A stretch of DNA of 64,000 bases. Origin: Pseudeuparius sepicola (taxonomy: Eukaryota; Arthropoda; Insecta; Coleoptera; Anthribidae). Location: assembly GCA_963920635.1 (NCBI GenBank), contig OY987299.1, positions 21,840,901-21,904,900 of the forward strand. Reading direction: 5' to 3'. The notes below the pieces were generated by a model that made no database searches, had not been told where the DNA came from, and saw only the letters and a list, made by a program, of their open reading frames with translations. Positions 46,108 through 57,109 of this stretch are shown here, piece after piece (position 1 is the stretch's first letter; every line of letters starts with the position of its first letter). The position numbers and the translations under genes were made by a program.

Positions 46108-46826
46108 CGACGGCACTGAGCTGCCGCCGCGAAAGTAAACTTTTTTAGATATAATTTACACTTTATCTGTAAATTTACACTTTATCTGTAAATTTACATT
46201 TTATCTGAAAATTTACACTTTATCTGTAAATTTACACTTTATCTGTAAATTCACACTTTTATCTGTAACTTCACACTAGCAGGTATGGGGACGGTTTTTT
46301 CGGGATCAGGATTAGGTATAGGGTAACTTTCTGTGTCATAAAAATATGTGTCACATTCGGTTTGGGGTCCAAATCATATAGGTACGAAACCACATCACTA
46401 CCTATTCTTTCAACTACCCCTGTTTCAACTACCTACATCACCATCACAATGGTACCATTATGGCGTTCCATGGTAGTCCATGGTGTTGATTGCTACGCAT
46501 GCGCGGAAGTGCATGAATAAGTAAAGCGGGGACGCATTTAAAGGATACTTTCGGTCTTAGGAGCAAAGGGGGCCTGTGAGAGGAGTTCGAATCTCATAAA
46601 CCAGGAGGGCACGTGTAGCTAGCATACGATGGCAGACATCGGGGCGGATCCTGGGCATGCAGCGTTGCCACGCAATCAGATGCAACGCCGGTTACCACAT
46701 ATTTTTAAGAGTGCTGGAGATATCCGCTATAAAATAAACCCCTTACAGATAAAGTGTAAATTTACAGATAAAGTGTAAATTATATCTAAAAAAGTTTACT
46801 TTCGCTGTGGCAGCTCAGCGACGTCG
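46108..46826. mobile_element. TIR element with 20-bp GATA-like satellite inside
   Basis: Left end CGACGGCACTGAGCTGCC then GCGAAAGTAAACTTTTTTAG matches the complement of the right end (CTAAAAAAGTTTACTTTCGC then CAGCTCAGCGACGTCG). TATGTAAT flanks both sides (46098-46105, 46827-46834), a candidate 8-bp duplication. Inside are tandem TTACACTTTATCTGTAAAT units at both ends and segments of the dispersed repeats at 34382 and 41490. Its right end abuts the target duplication of the 1.2-kb element at 46840. Confidence 0.7.
46145..46275. repeat. 20-bp tandem array
   Basis: About six copies of TTTACACTTTATCTGTAAA with one-base variants. Each holds a TTATCT (inverted AGATAA) core and is partly palindromic. 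Two or three units in the opposite direction lie at 46744-46780. Confidence 0.85.
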
Positions 46827-46839
46827 TATGTAATAAACC

Positions 46840-48063
46840 CAAGGCCTACTATAAAGACAGGCCCTGGCGCACAAAAATCACGTGACCACCTTAGGCCGAC
46901 ATTACATGTCATTTGTCACATAACTGAAAGCGGCAGCTTGGGTTTTGAGAAGTTTTAAATGTTTAAATTGTTTTTAAACGTGTTAGTTTATATTTTAGAA
47001 ACAAGTTTGTGTATAGTGCGCGTGTGTCCTGGCGGAGGGGAACCGCCCAGGTGTTATTATGGCCTCTGGGTGGGAGTCGTGCCGTCCAAGAGTATTGCGG
47101 TGCCGCTCGTACCGACGCGTGAGCGCAGAAGGGAATTGTCCCCCGAACCACAGAATAGGGAGCCTGGAATTCCGGAATGGACTATTATGGACATGGACCG
47201 TATTGGACAGTGAAGCCTGAGACACAGAGGGGTGAACTGCTTACGGGAGATCCGCGAGTTCAGACGGTCCGGGTGGCTGGAAGCCGTTCCCGTTGACCAC
47301 GTTCGGGTTTGTGTATTTATTGTATTCACCATTCACCTTGTGCGAAATAAATCAGTGTTGTAACCGTTGATTTTGGTGTGTCGACCCACGCCCCGATACG
47401 GCTTCTATTCGGTCTTTCACGCTGCCGAACAACTGAGACCTCGTCGATATTTACAGTATACCTACTGAGGTTAGTTTTCATTTTTATTTCGTAAAAAATA
47501 ACCTAAATACCAAATATTGGGTCTGTTTATATTATATTTATACATATTACAAAAGCCAGGAAGAAAGTGTGGCCATAACAAACATTTGTTTTGCCTCGGG
47601 ATGATATTTTCAGCCAAAAATGGATTCGTCAAATTCCAACTGAGATTTAATTTCTAAAAAACCCTTAAGTATGAGTGGCTAACACATTTTCAAGTGAAAG
47701 TGAAACAATTAAAGTGGACAAATGTGTTGTAGGAGGAAAATACCTATAGAGAATATCACCTAAGCTAAAGGAAGGTGATGTCCCAACAATTTTTGAGAAG
47801 TGCCAAAATATTGTGAGTGCAGTGCCGTTTAACTCTCAGCCCAAAACAGCTGAGGCAGGTTGAAAATTTTGAAAAAACAATTAGAGAAAGCTTGGATGCA
47901 CAAAACCAATAATGTAATAGATGAAAGAAAACTTGCCAAATTGTTACGAAATTTGTTTTTTCTACTTATCTCCAAAAATGCCTTTCATTATATAGCACTA
48001 AGTTGGTCACGTGACTACGCGATTATGCGTTAGCGCCGTGGCCTGTCTTTATCGTTGGCCTCG
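46840..48063 (+). mobile_element. 1.2-kb TIR element, copy B (9-bp TSD)
   Basis: Starts CAAGGCCTACTATAAAGACA and ends TGTCTTTATCGTTGGCCTCG. The flanks TAATAAACC (46831-46839) and TAATGAACC (48064-48072) are a 9-bp duplication with one mismatch. The sequence matches copy A in reverse throughout, with small indels. Frames of 60-90 codons in the GC-richer part show no family. AATAAATCAGTG near 47346 sits beside the GC-rich part and may be a poly(A) signal of captured DNA. Confidence 0.85.
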
Positions 48064-48072
48064 TAATGAACC

Positions 48073-49185
48073 AGAGTGACGTCATCGATTGTTTTGGTGA
48101 AAGCTGATTAGCGGTGAATTTTAAAACGTTGTGTTCAATTTCACGACAGAAAAAAAGCGGCAGATAACCTACAAATTTTGAACACCCTACCTTCTTATGT
48201 TTTTGTGTTTTTAACGGTTTTTTGTTTTAAACATCTCACTAACACCTAAAATTAGATTAATAATAAAGTACAATGCCGGAATAACACAACAATAAAAACA
48301 CATTACCTCAAAAAGTCAAAACAACCGCATACATCGTGCTTTTATTTTCATTAAGAGCGTTAAGCAATCGGATCAAGCTACGTTGATCTAAAAAATGGTC
48401 CGATGAATTTCACCAGATCAAACATGTTGACTTTACAAACTCTTTGATGGAAGTTCGAACCTTATTTTTTTATTGTGCCATCGAATAAAATTCTGCGTCT
48501 TCGCCACAAAGACTGTATATTGTGCTCTCACTTAGCAAGAAATATTTTAAGAATGTACTGATTTTTTAAGGAAATTTCCGTACCCTGCATAATGAAAACC
48601 GTAGTCGGTAGGGAACAAATATTATAATTAACGGGTAGGTATACTTAAATATTTATATAAAATGGAACAAAATTATTCAATCAATATTGACCGCCATTTC
48701 TGTTACACCCTGTTAGCCTGTAGGTAAGTTCAAAATTTGCTATTAAATTTTAATTAAATTAAATTTAAAAGATATAGTAATAAATAATAAAAATCAAAAA
48801 TTTAAAAATGACAGTTATCAATAAATTTAAAAATGTTTCACAATCTCTCATTAAACTAACCGACTCATGCTTTTCAATCGAACCGGATGTAGGTACTAAA
48901 TTTATAATTTTGTAAAAAAAAATTCTTCTCTTTATTTGTATCTTCATCAATTTTGATCTCAGATGCTTGAAATTGTGAAACAAACAATGCTAAGTTTTTT
49001 ATTTTTTCTTGGACAAAAATACAAAAAATAGTCACTTCTTCAGGACATTCAAAGGAAAAGTCTCACCCTTAACTTCCCTATTTATTTTTAAGTTGAAACA
49101 GTTTGATACTTAAGTTACTAGGATTTTAATGTAGCTTACTATTTTGGCGATCAATTTTATATCTGGTTTAATTTAAACTTTTGGT
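48073..49185. other. Gene-free spacer
   Basis: AT-rich; only an unpaired TTACACCCTGTTAG word near 48705 hints at a MITE end. Confidence 0.4.
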
Positions 49186-50300
49186 AATTATTGAATATAG
49201 TGTATGCACCGCCCGATTTTCTTGAAATTTTGGCTACCCCCTATTTTCGAGGTCCCTGAACACAAATCTGACCTCAGCTTCTTGAGGCCGGACGTAGTTT
49301 TCGAGAAAATGAATTTTCAAATTTCCTTTTGACACCCCACTTTTCGCGGCGCTATTTGTGGCTCTTATCAGGATGAATTTTTACTGTGCGCAGCTCAAAC
49401 TAATCACCACACTATTTTGCACCTTTTGCAACATCGAAACTTCGCGAAAACCCGCGGGAAAACAGAAATTTTCCAAGATTTATACAATGTTTTTCACGCG
49501 GTTGCTCTGTCGGGTATTTTTGCTTGACGCCTGACGTTTGAGTGGGACTAGTGGGAGGGGCGTTGACTTAGAGTGCCATCTATATTAAGAGCAGAAAACT
49601 GGAGCGCTTGCTCTCATAATCCACAGGAGTGAATAAAAATGTTAAAAATTAAACATTAAATTTATTAGGGCCCAGCTTTGTCAATAACATTATTTAAATT
49701 GGTGTTGATAGAAGTCCACAATCTAGCATAATATGGGTAAATGCTCTTAAATCTGTTTGCGAATCTCTATCCACTTCCAAAGAGAAAATGTTATTGTTCG
49801 GCAAAGACCACGAGAAGGTGTGGGCCCAACCTTTTGGCTACCCCCCTATTTTCGAGGTCCCTGAACACGAATCTGACCTCAGTGTTTTGAGGTCGGACAT
49901 AGTTTCCGAGAAAATAAATTTTCAAATTTCCTTTTGACACCCCACTTTTCACGGCGATATTTATGGTTATAATTCGGATAAATTTTTAGTGTACGCAGCT
50001 AAAACTGATCACCACCCTATTTTGCACGTTCTGCAGCATCGAAAGTTCGCGAAAAGCCGCGGAAAAACCGAAATTTTGAAAGATTTATGCCGTGTTTACG
50101 CCCGGCCCGGCCGCTGTTTTCGCCCGACGATCGGCGATGCTGCAGAAGGTGCAAAATAGGGTGGTGATCAGTTTGAGTTAAATTCATCTCGATTATAACC
50201 AAATATCGCCGCGAAAAGTGGGGTGTCAAAAGGAAATTTGAAAATTCAAATTTCAAGAAAATCGGGCGGTGCATACACTATATTCAATAATTACCAAACT
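49186..50300. mobile_element. Complex foldback element of the GCACCGCCC family
   Basis: The ends GGTAATTATTGAATATAGTG and its complement at 50261-50295 are inverted. The body contains three versions of one module (CTATTTTCGAGGTCCCTGAA, TTTTGACACCCCACTTTTC, AATCACCACACTATTTTGCA): direct at 49205-49470, direct at 49835-50060, and inverted at 50130-50280. The last two form a tight palindrome around a GC-rich centre near 50100. A deletion removed part of the inverted module. A fragment lies at 37905-38210. Confidence 0.7.
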
Positions 50301-51355
50301 TTTTTCAAAATAAATCAATTATTTCCAGTCCAAGAAAATCCTATGGTAGGCAACTTGACTATTACACAAACCGTTTTATCAACATTTTACTCGAGGATTT
50401 TCTACCGTTCCGCCTCTGTAGGGGCTTGATAGAGATACCGCATAACATATTCAAGAAAATCAGCGGACTGTTGCCCCCGAAGATGGCTCTTTATAAGTCA
50501 ACGGAAAGTGCTTGATAATACAAATTTAATTATATACCGTGTCGGGGTGAGAGTTTTATATTACGAAACAAGAGTGATAAGGAACACATTCGTCTTTCCT
50601 CTTTTCATGAAAGATTAACTTCTGTATGATGCGTAATGGAGTGTAATGAAGTAGGTATGCCGTATGCCTAAAAGTAGACATGCAATGAACACTTTTTGCT
50701 CCCCCCATTTTAGTAGATATGTATATGCGACAAATGTGCTTAACAAATTCAATAAAAAAGTCATTTCCCGAAAGTCGACTTCAATTTTTTTTTATATATA
50801 TGTACCTATATGTTTGATAGTGACCAGAACTGCTATAGCCTACTTAAAAAAATTAATTTTTAGAGAATAAACAAAAATAATGGAATTTTTGTTAAGAACC
50901 AAACAAGTAATTATACGTCAAAATGTTCCCTATCAGTTTTTAGCAGCAGAGAAGTCTATTTTCACAAATTTCTATTTTATGAATTTCATGTAGAATATAC
51001 TTACATACCTAATATTGGAACACCCAATTTAGTTATTTTGTTATGTCTTAGGGAAATTTCCTTTATTTTTTATAATAATAAAGTTAAATATCGAATATCC
51101 AGTTGAATTTTTCTGGAAAATTTACAGATTTTTATGCTGTCGGTTTGGCCAATGCAAAACATACTATAGAGACAGGCGTGTTTTGTCATTTAAGAAAATG
51201 ACGGCACGATGAGAATTGTGCTCTTATATCAAGCAAAATCTATTTTTGCAGAAAACAATTCGTTGAAAGAGTTTTTATTGCGTATATTTGTTCCAATTTC
51301 ACTAATGACCACTGTTAGAAGATTGTATTCGAACCTGTAGATAAAGTATTTCCTC
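50301..51355. other. Gene-free upstream region
   Basis: AT-rich DNA upstream of the membrane-glycoprotein gene; no exon recognised. Confidence 0.4.
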
Positions 51356-51359
51356 CGAT

Positions 51360-51395
51360 TATAATTTATAGCCGCAAATTTGCAACTCGTCAGTC
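51360..51395 (+). promoter_or_regulatory. TATA box plus arthropod initiator
   Basis: TATAATTTATA (51360-51370) lies 22-32 bases before the A of TCAGTC (51390-51395), which matches the arthropod initiator TCAGT. Transcription from 51392 would give a 38-base leader before the first ATG at 51430. The spacing is right for a TATA/Inr core promoter. This is a reading by eye. Confidence 0.5.
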
Positions 51396-51429
51396 GATTG
51401 CGAATTCCAGGATTAATTCCAATGGTAAT

Positions 51430-54400
51430 ATGAAAATGGCGAAAAAAAAGTACGAAATAACTATCGAAAGCGAGTCTCCTCATAGAGCATATTATTCATT
51501 TGTGACCGGGTTATTTGTGTTTTTGCTAGGTTTGCTTGTGATAATAATTTTCCTACAGTTTTTGTTATACGAGAAGACAGAGGTAGGTAATATTTTTAAT
51601 TTTCTATAATTATCTCGTTTATTGGGAAAAAGTTCATACACAAAAATTAGCCGATAATTGGACCCAGTTATGCAATAAGGAACCAACGGACAATTTTGAC
51701 AAAAATGATTTATTGGTATTCTGAGACTTCTAAACTCACTCTCTACGATTTGCAATAGGAACCAATTTGTAGAGAATTGAATATTGGACCGTATTGAAAA
51801 TTTCAGAATTATAGTGATAAAATTCTGCAAAAGAAATCCAAGGCTCCATGGTTCTCTATTGCAATTTTGTGAAAAAGATCCAAGGCTGCATGGTTCTGTA
51901 TTGCAAAACGGAATTTTGATTTTTGAATTGTGTTCTTGAAGATTTTTTTAAATAGTTACTTGACCAGCGATAGTGATTTTGTCGAATGTGCACTAAAAAG
52001 ATAAACCAACATTTTTTACTCAGAAGAGTATATAGAACTAATGAAAAAATGCAGAAAGAAACGTCCCATTGAAGTATTCAGAATGAACAAAGAAGATTTT
52101 GCAAGCATAGAAAGATTAGAAAAAAATATTGTAAATAGAAAAGAGGAACGAATGGGAAAAATTAAGAAAAACCATACAGTCTTTTTGCAAAAAATACTTA
52201 CAATGATGACACAACTTAGGTATACTGAAATAAATATACAGAGAGGAACTAAAAAACAGTGCTCACCTACAACAAGAACTATATTTCCGTAAGTTGAAAC
52301 AACAGCAGCAAGAGCAAATTTAAGTAATTTGTGATTTTGTTTCTTTTTAGGAATTCGTTAGAAGTTTTATGGCCGACTGGAAAACCAATAGCGGCGACCA
52401 AATTGGACGATCTAAGGAGCTATATGCATTTAATCCCTGCAGCCCATAATAATTTCTATCTGTCACATCTCCCATCAGAAGACTTTGTTGAAGACATAAA
52501 TGGATTTAACAATATATTAGATTTTGACGTAGAAGTTCCAAAGCAGTACCTAATACACAACTTCTATACTTACCTATTCTAACTTTTTAAATTGCCATTT
52601 TGCAAATCAGAACCAAGCGTTTTGTCTCCAAAAATTACAATTTTTTAAATTTGATTGACAGATATTCTATTCGTAAATACATTAGTTTGAATAAGGATAG
52701 ATACAAATTTGAACATATTTTTTAATTAAACCATGTATTTTGAAAAGACACACAAAAACGTTTTCCTTTAATATCTCAGAACCAATGGTTTTGCTAGTTG
52801 GTTCCTTATTGCATAACGGGGTCCAATTAGCCTATCGGTGGAAGATAAAAATGTTCGAACGAAAAATGTTAGGTAACAATACGTATGTACCTATTTTCGA
52901 AAACAAAATCTAGAATATTCTTATTTTGGCTCGAGAATTCATTTGAAGGGTTTTGTCCCAAAACCGAAAGTATACATTAATTTGACACATTTCCTTAAAT
53001 ATTGAGCTTTTAAATACTAATTTATTCAAATAGAGAACTTCCTAAAAGAGAACTAGCAAACTTTTGAGGATTCAACCTGTTATTCTTTTTAGTGCGATGT
53101 TGATTGTGAAAGTAAAACAGCTACCAAGGGATTTGGTGATCAGTCTTTTTATGATTACGATAATTTATTATGGGATAATGATGCATATGCTGAAGCTGAA
53201 GCCAACCTTGAGCACGCCTCGCCAGAATTTCTATCTAGACCCCCAATCGAAACTAATGATGAACGATTAAAGTATTTATATACTGCAATACCCATAAATA
53301 TTACATTAACGGACTTCAAGAATGATTCAAGGGCCGAACAAGCTAGACGTAGGTATACAAAATTCTACCACATTGGAGCATTGGCAACATTATCAGCCAT
53401 GATGAATTATTCAACTAATGACAATTTTTTTAGAGACTTCTGAAAGCTACGATAATTCATTGTGGAATAGTATACAAGACTCCTATGAAGACTATGTTGA
53501 ATACAATTCAACAACCGATCAGGCAAATATCACACATACCATCATTGAATCTACGTCATCAATGGAAATGGAAATGGGAACTGATGATGAACCATTAAAA
53601 TACTCATCAACGTCAACGCCCATAAACGTCATTGCAGGAGACTGCAAGAATAATTCAAGAAATGCACAAGCTGGTAGTCTACAAAATTATACTATTGAGG
53701 CTACCACGTTGGCGACTTCAGCTTCAGCTATGATCAATTCCACTAATGATAAAATTTTTGTAGAGGCTTTTGAAAGTTACGGTGGTAATTCATCATGGAA
53801 TAATATACAATACTCCTATGAAGACTATGTTGAATACGGTTCAATAACCGAGCAGCCAAATACCATGCATACCATCATTGAAACTACAACATCAATGGAA
53901 ATGACAACTAATGATGAACAATTAAAATATTCATCTACGTCAACCGTTATAAACATCATTGCAATATACTTCAAGAATTATTCAAGAATTGCACAAGGTA
54001 GTAGTCTACAAAATTATAGCACTGAAGCTAGCACATTGGCGACGTCAGTTTCAGCTATGATCAACTCAACTGATGAAAGAAATTTTGTAGATACTCCTGA
54101 AAGCTACAGTGGTAATGCATATGAAAAATATGTCGAATACAATTCAACAACCCAGCAGGCAAACATCACACATACCATCATTGAATCTACGTCTTCAATG
54201 GAAATGGAAACTGATGACGAACCATTAAAATACTCATCAACGTCAACGCCTATAAACGGTATTACAGGAGACTACAAGAATAATTCAAGAAATGCACAAG
54301 ATAGTAGTTTACAAAATTATAATATCGGATCTACCACGTTGGCGACTTCAACTCCGGCAATGATAAATTCAACTAATGAAAAAAAAATTGTAGAGGGTTT

Positions 54401-56765
54401 TGAAAGTTACGGTGGTAATTCGTCATGGAATAGTATACAAGACTCTTATGAAGACTATGTTAAATACAGTTCAACAAACGAGCAGTCAAATATCACACAT
54501 ACCTTCGTTGAACCCACAACATCAATGGATATGACAACTAATTATGAACAACTAAAGTACTCATTTACGTCAAGGCTTATAAATGTCATTGCAGAAGATT
54601 CAGATGATGATTTAAAAGCTGCACAAGATAGCAGTCTACAAAATTATACCACTTACCCTATCACATTGGCGACATCAGTTTCAGCTATGATCAATACAAC
54701 TGATAAAGGAAATGTTATAGAGAGTTCTGAAAGCTACGTTGCTAATTCATTATGGAATAGTACACGAGACTCGTATGAAGACTATGATGAATACAGTTAT
54801 TCAACTACCAAGAAGTCAAATACCACACATACCATCATTGAATCTACAACATCAATGGAAATGACATCTAAGGATGAAGAAATGAAATACTCATCTACAT
54901 CAACGCCTATAAGGGTAATTGTACCAGCTAGTAGTCTAGAAAATTATACTATTGAAGCTACACCGTTGGCGACTTCAGCTTCAGTTATGATCAATTCAAC
55001 TACCGATAAAATTTTTGTAGAGGCTTTTGAAATTTACGGTGGTAATTCATCATGGAATAGTATACAAGACTCCTATGAAGACTATGTTGAATACAGTTCA
55101 ACAACCGAGCAACCAAATGCCACACATACCGTCATTGGCTCTACAACATCAATGGAAATGACAACTAATTATGAAGAATTAAAATATTCATCTACGTCAA
55201 GGCTTATAAATGCCATTGCAGGAGACTTCAATGATAATTCAAGAATTGCAGAATATAGCAGTCTACAAAATTATACTATTGAAGCTACCACATTGGCGAC
55301 ATCAGCTTCAGCTATGATGAATTCAACTGACGAAAGAAATGTTGTAGAGACTTCTGAAAGTTACGGTGATAATTCATCACGGAATAGTATACAACACTCG
55401 TATGAAGACTATGATAAATACAGAATGCATACCATCAGTGAATCTACAACATCAATGGAAATTACATCTAATGATGAAGAATTGCAATACTCATCTACAT
55501 CAACGCCTATGAGGGCCATTGCACCAGCTAGTAGTCTAGAAAATTATACTATTGAAGCTACCACGTTGGCGACTTCAGCTTTAGTTATGATTAATTCAAC
55601 TACCGATAAAATTTTTGTAGAAGCTGTTGAAATTTACGGTGGTAATTCATCATGGAATAGTATACAAGACTCCTATGAAGACTATGTTGAATACAGTTCA
55701 ACAACCGAGCAGCCAAATCTCACACATACCGTCATTGGATCTACAACATCAAAGGAGATGACAACTAATTATGATGAATTAAAATATTCATCTACGTCCA
55801 GGCTTATAAATGTCATTGCAGGAGAATTCGATAATGATTCAAGAATTGGACAAGATAGCAGTCTACAAAATTATAGCATTGAAGCTACCACATTGGCGAC
55901 ATCAGCTTCAGCTATGATGAATTCAACTGATGAAAGAAATGTTGTAGAGATTTCTGAAAGTTACGGTGATAATTCATCATGGAATAGTATACAACACTCG
56001 TATAAAGACTATGATGAATACAGTTCAACAACCAAGCAGTCAAATACCACACATATCATCATTGAATCTACAACATCAATGGAAATATCATCTGATGATG
56101 TACAATTAAATCACATATCTACGACAACGCCAAGTGTCATTGCAGGAGATTTCAAGAATAATTCAAGAATTGCACAAGCTAGTAGTCTACAAAGTTATAC
56201 CACTGAACCTACCACATTGGCAACATTATTTTGGAGTAGAATACAAAACTCAGCTGAAGACAATGTTGAGTACAATTCAACAACCGAGCAAGCGAACATC
56301 ACACATACTACCATTGAATCTACAACATCAATGGAAATGACAACTAACGATGAACAATCTAAATACTCAACTGTTCCAACGCCTACAAACATAGCACCAA
56401 GAGACTTCAAAAATGATTCCAGAATTGCACAAGTTGTCAGTGTGCAACCTACCGCATTTTCAACATCGACTGTAATAGACTCAGCTGAAGATGAACAACC
56501 TTTAGTGCCTCTTAGAGAGTACGTTGGCAATCCAACACTGCATCAAACAAATAAAACAAATTCTATCATTGAGTCTAAAATGACAACTAATAGTCACCGC
56601 ACTGAAGCTACTACAACTGATTTTGTCGAATACGATGATGATTCCCTTTGGACTCTCGTAGAAGACGAAAACTATTTAAGCGCAAATCACTGGATCTTTT
56701 CAACGATTATCTCAGAGACTGCATCTGTCCCCATAGACGACTTAATTGAAATGTCTGAAGATTGA
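51430..56765 (+). CDS. Repetitive type II membrane glycoprotein (mucin-like), three exons
   Basis: Proposed exons are 51430-51582, 53093-53348 and 53434-56765, with GT-AG introns and agreeing phases, giving 1,246 residues. Exon 1 (51 residues) has a Lys-rich start (MKMAKKK), then a hydrophobic segment at about 24-46 with no cleavage site and a positive cytoplasmic side, i.e. a type II signal anchor. Exon 2 begins CDVDC and continues acidic. Exon 3 holds about ten degenerate units of 90-110 residues rich in Ser, Thr, Asn, Glu and Tyr, with many N-x-S/T sequons (NSS, NST, NIT, NYT) and almost no Cys. A heavily glycosylated surface or secreted-by-shedding protein is inferred. The second ATG (codon 3, AAAATGG) has the better context. 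A non-spliced reading shifts frame at 53424-53431. I recognise no family. Confidence 0.75.
51656..52827 (+). mobile_element. TIR transposon inside intron 1
   Basis: Ends AATTGGACCCAGTTATGCAA and the complement TTGCATAACGGGGTCCAATT are flanked by TAGCCGAT (51648-51655) and TAGCCTAT (52828-52835), an 8-bp duplication with one mismatch. Internal GGAACCAA and CCAAGGCTCCATGGTTCT words recur near the left end. It encodes a short spliced frame. Lying wholly between the donor at 51583 and the acceptor at 53092, it supports those bases being intronic. Confidence 0.8.
52041..52582 (+). CDS. Two-exon protein of the intronic transposon
   Basis: Exon A (52041-52288) starts MKKCRKKRPIEVFRMNKED and is basic. 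It ends at TTTCC|GTAAGT. Exon B (52351-52579, stop to 52582) follows TTCTTTTTAG and reads NSLEVLWPTGKPIAATKL then IPAAHNNFY. The phases match over the 62-bp intron, giving about 160 residues. The WPTGKPI...IP..H..FY pattern is one I associate with uncharacterised proteins of insect DNA transposons, but I cannot name the family. No DDE triad is visible, so this is an accessory protein or a deleted transposase. Start choice is tentative. Confidence 0.55.
53349..53433 (+). other. 85-bp candidate intron made from repeat coding sequence
   Basis: It starts GTAGGTATAC and ends TTTTTTTAG. Removing it joins AGA-C to AG-ACT in frame. Yet its sequence is homologous to the coding repeat (CAAAATTCTACCACATTGG, TTGGCAACATTATCAGC and ATGATGAATTATTCAACT correspond to repeat codons), and translated in exon 2's frame it still looks like a repeat unit (ALATLSAMMNYSTND) until TGA at 53441. 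Either a repeat segment became an intron or one extra T in a run of seven shifted the frame. Confidence 0.55.
53437..56500 (+). repeat. Coding tandem repeat, about 330-bp units
   Basis: About ten units begin ESYGGNSSWNSIQDSYEDY-like, continue ITHTIIESTTSMEMT, LKYSSTSTPIN, NNSRIAQ and SSLQNY, then end TLATSASAMINST. Units vary by in-frame deletions (for example after SYSGNA near 54115 and before RMHTI near 55420). Units 5 and 7 share one deletion while 6 and 8 are near twins, revealing a two-unit higher-order repeat with an exact 600-bp spacing (for example GATAAAATTTTTGTAG ending at 55020 and 55620). Confidence 0.9.
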
Positions 56766-57086
56766 TGACCAGAAATATGATAAAGCATTTTTAAAAGTAT
56801 ATTATAACAAAGCATTTTAAGGAACTAGAAGTTTTAAAAACTTGAATCATAAAAACAAATGTTTTGTGTTACATTGTTCATATTTTTAAATTTGAAGATA
56901 GTTCCTAGACATATTAGTATTATTATACATGCATATCTTTATGTAGTATATAACATTTATACCTAATTATTATAGGTAATAGGTAGTACATATTATTATA
57001 CCTACTGTATTAACTTGTTTATTTTCTTAACTTCTTACATGTACATATTTGTAATTATTATATCTGTATACCTACTTTATATTTGA

Positions 57087-57092
57087 AATAAA
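57087..57092 (+). other. Poly(A) signal of the glycoprotein gene
   Basis: AATAAA lies about 320 bases after the TGA stop and is the clearest canonical signal downstream of the gene. It would end a 3' UTR of roughly 340 bases. Confidence 0.5.
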
Positions 57093-57109
57093 AATCACTA
57101 AAACGGTAT

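Noticed and set aside
53424..53432. Programmed -1 frameshift at the T-run
   Set aside because: A -1 slip would not reach the downstream frame; +1 is needed, and no supporting structure is evident.
53418..53433. ATG at 53418 as the true start of the large protein
   Set aside because: It lacks a promoter and signal peptide, and upstream sequence continues the same repeat protein in another frame with a good acceptor at 53092; splicing explains the frame better.
56195..56530. 111-codon minus-strand frame
   Set aside because: Antisense shadow of the repetitive glycoprotein exon.
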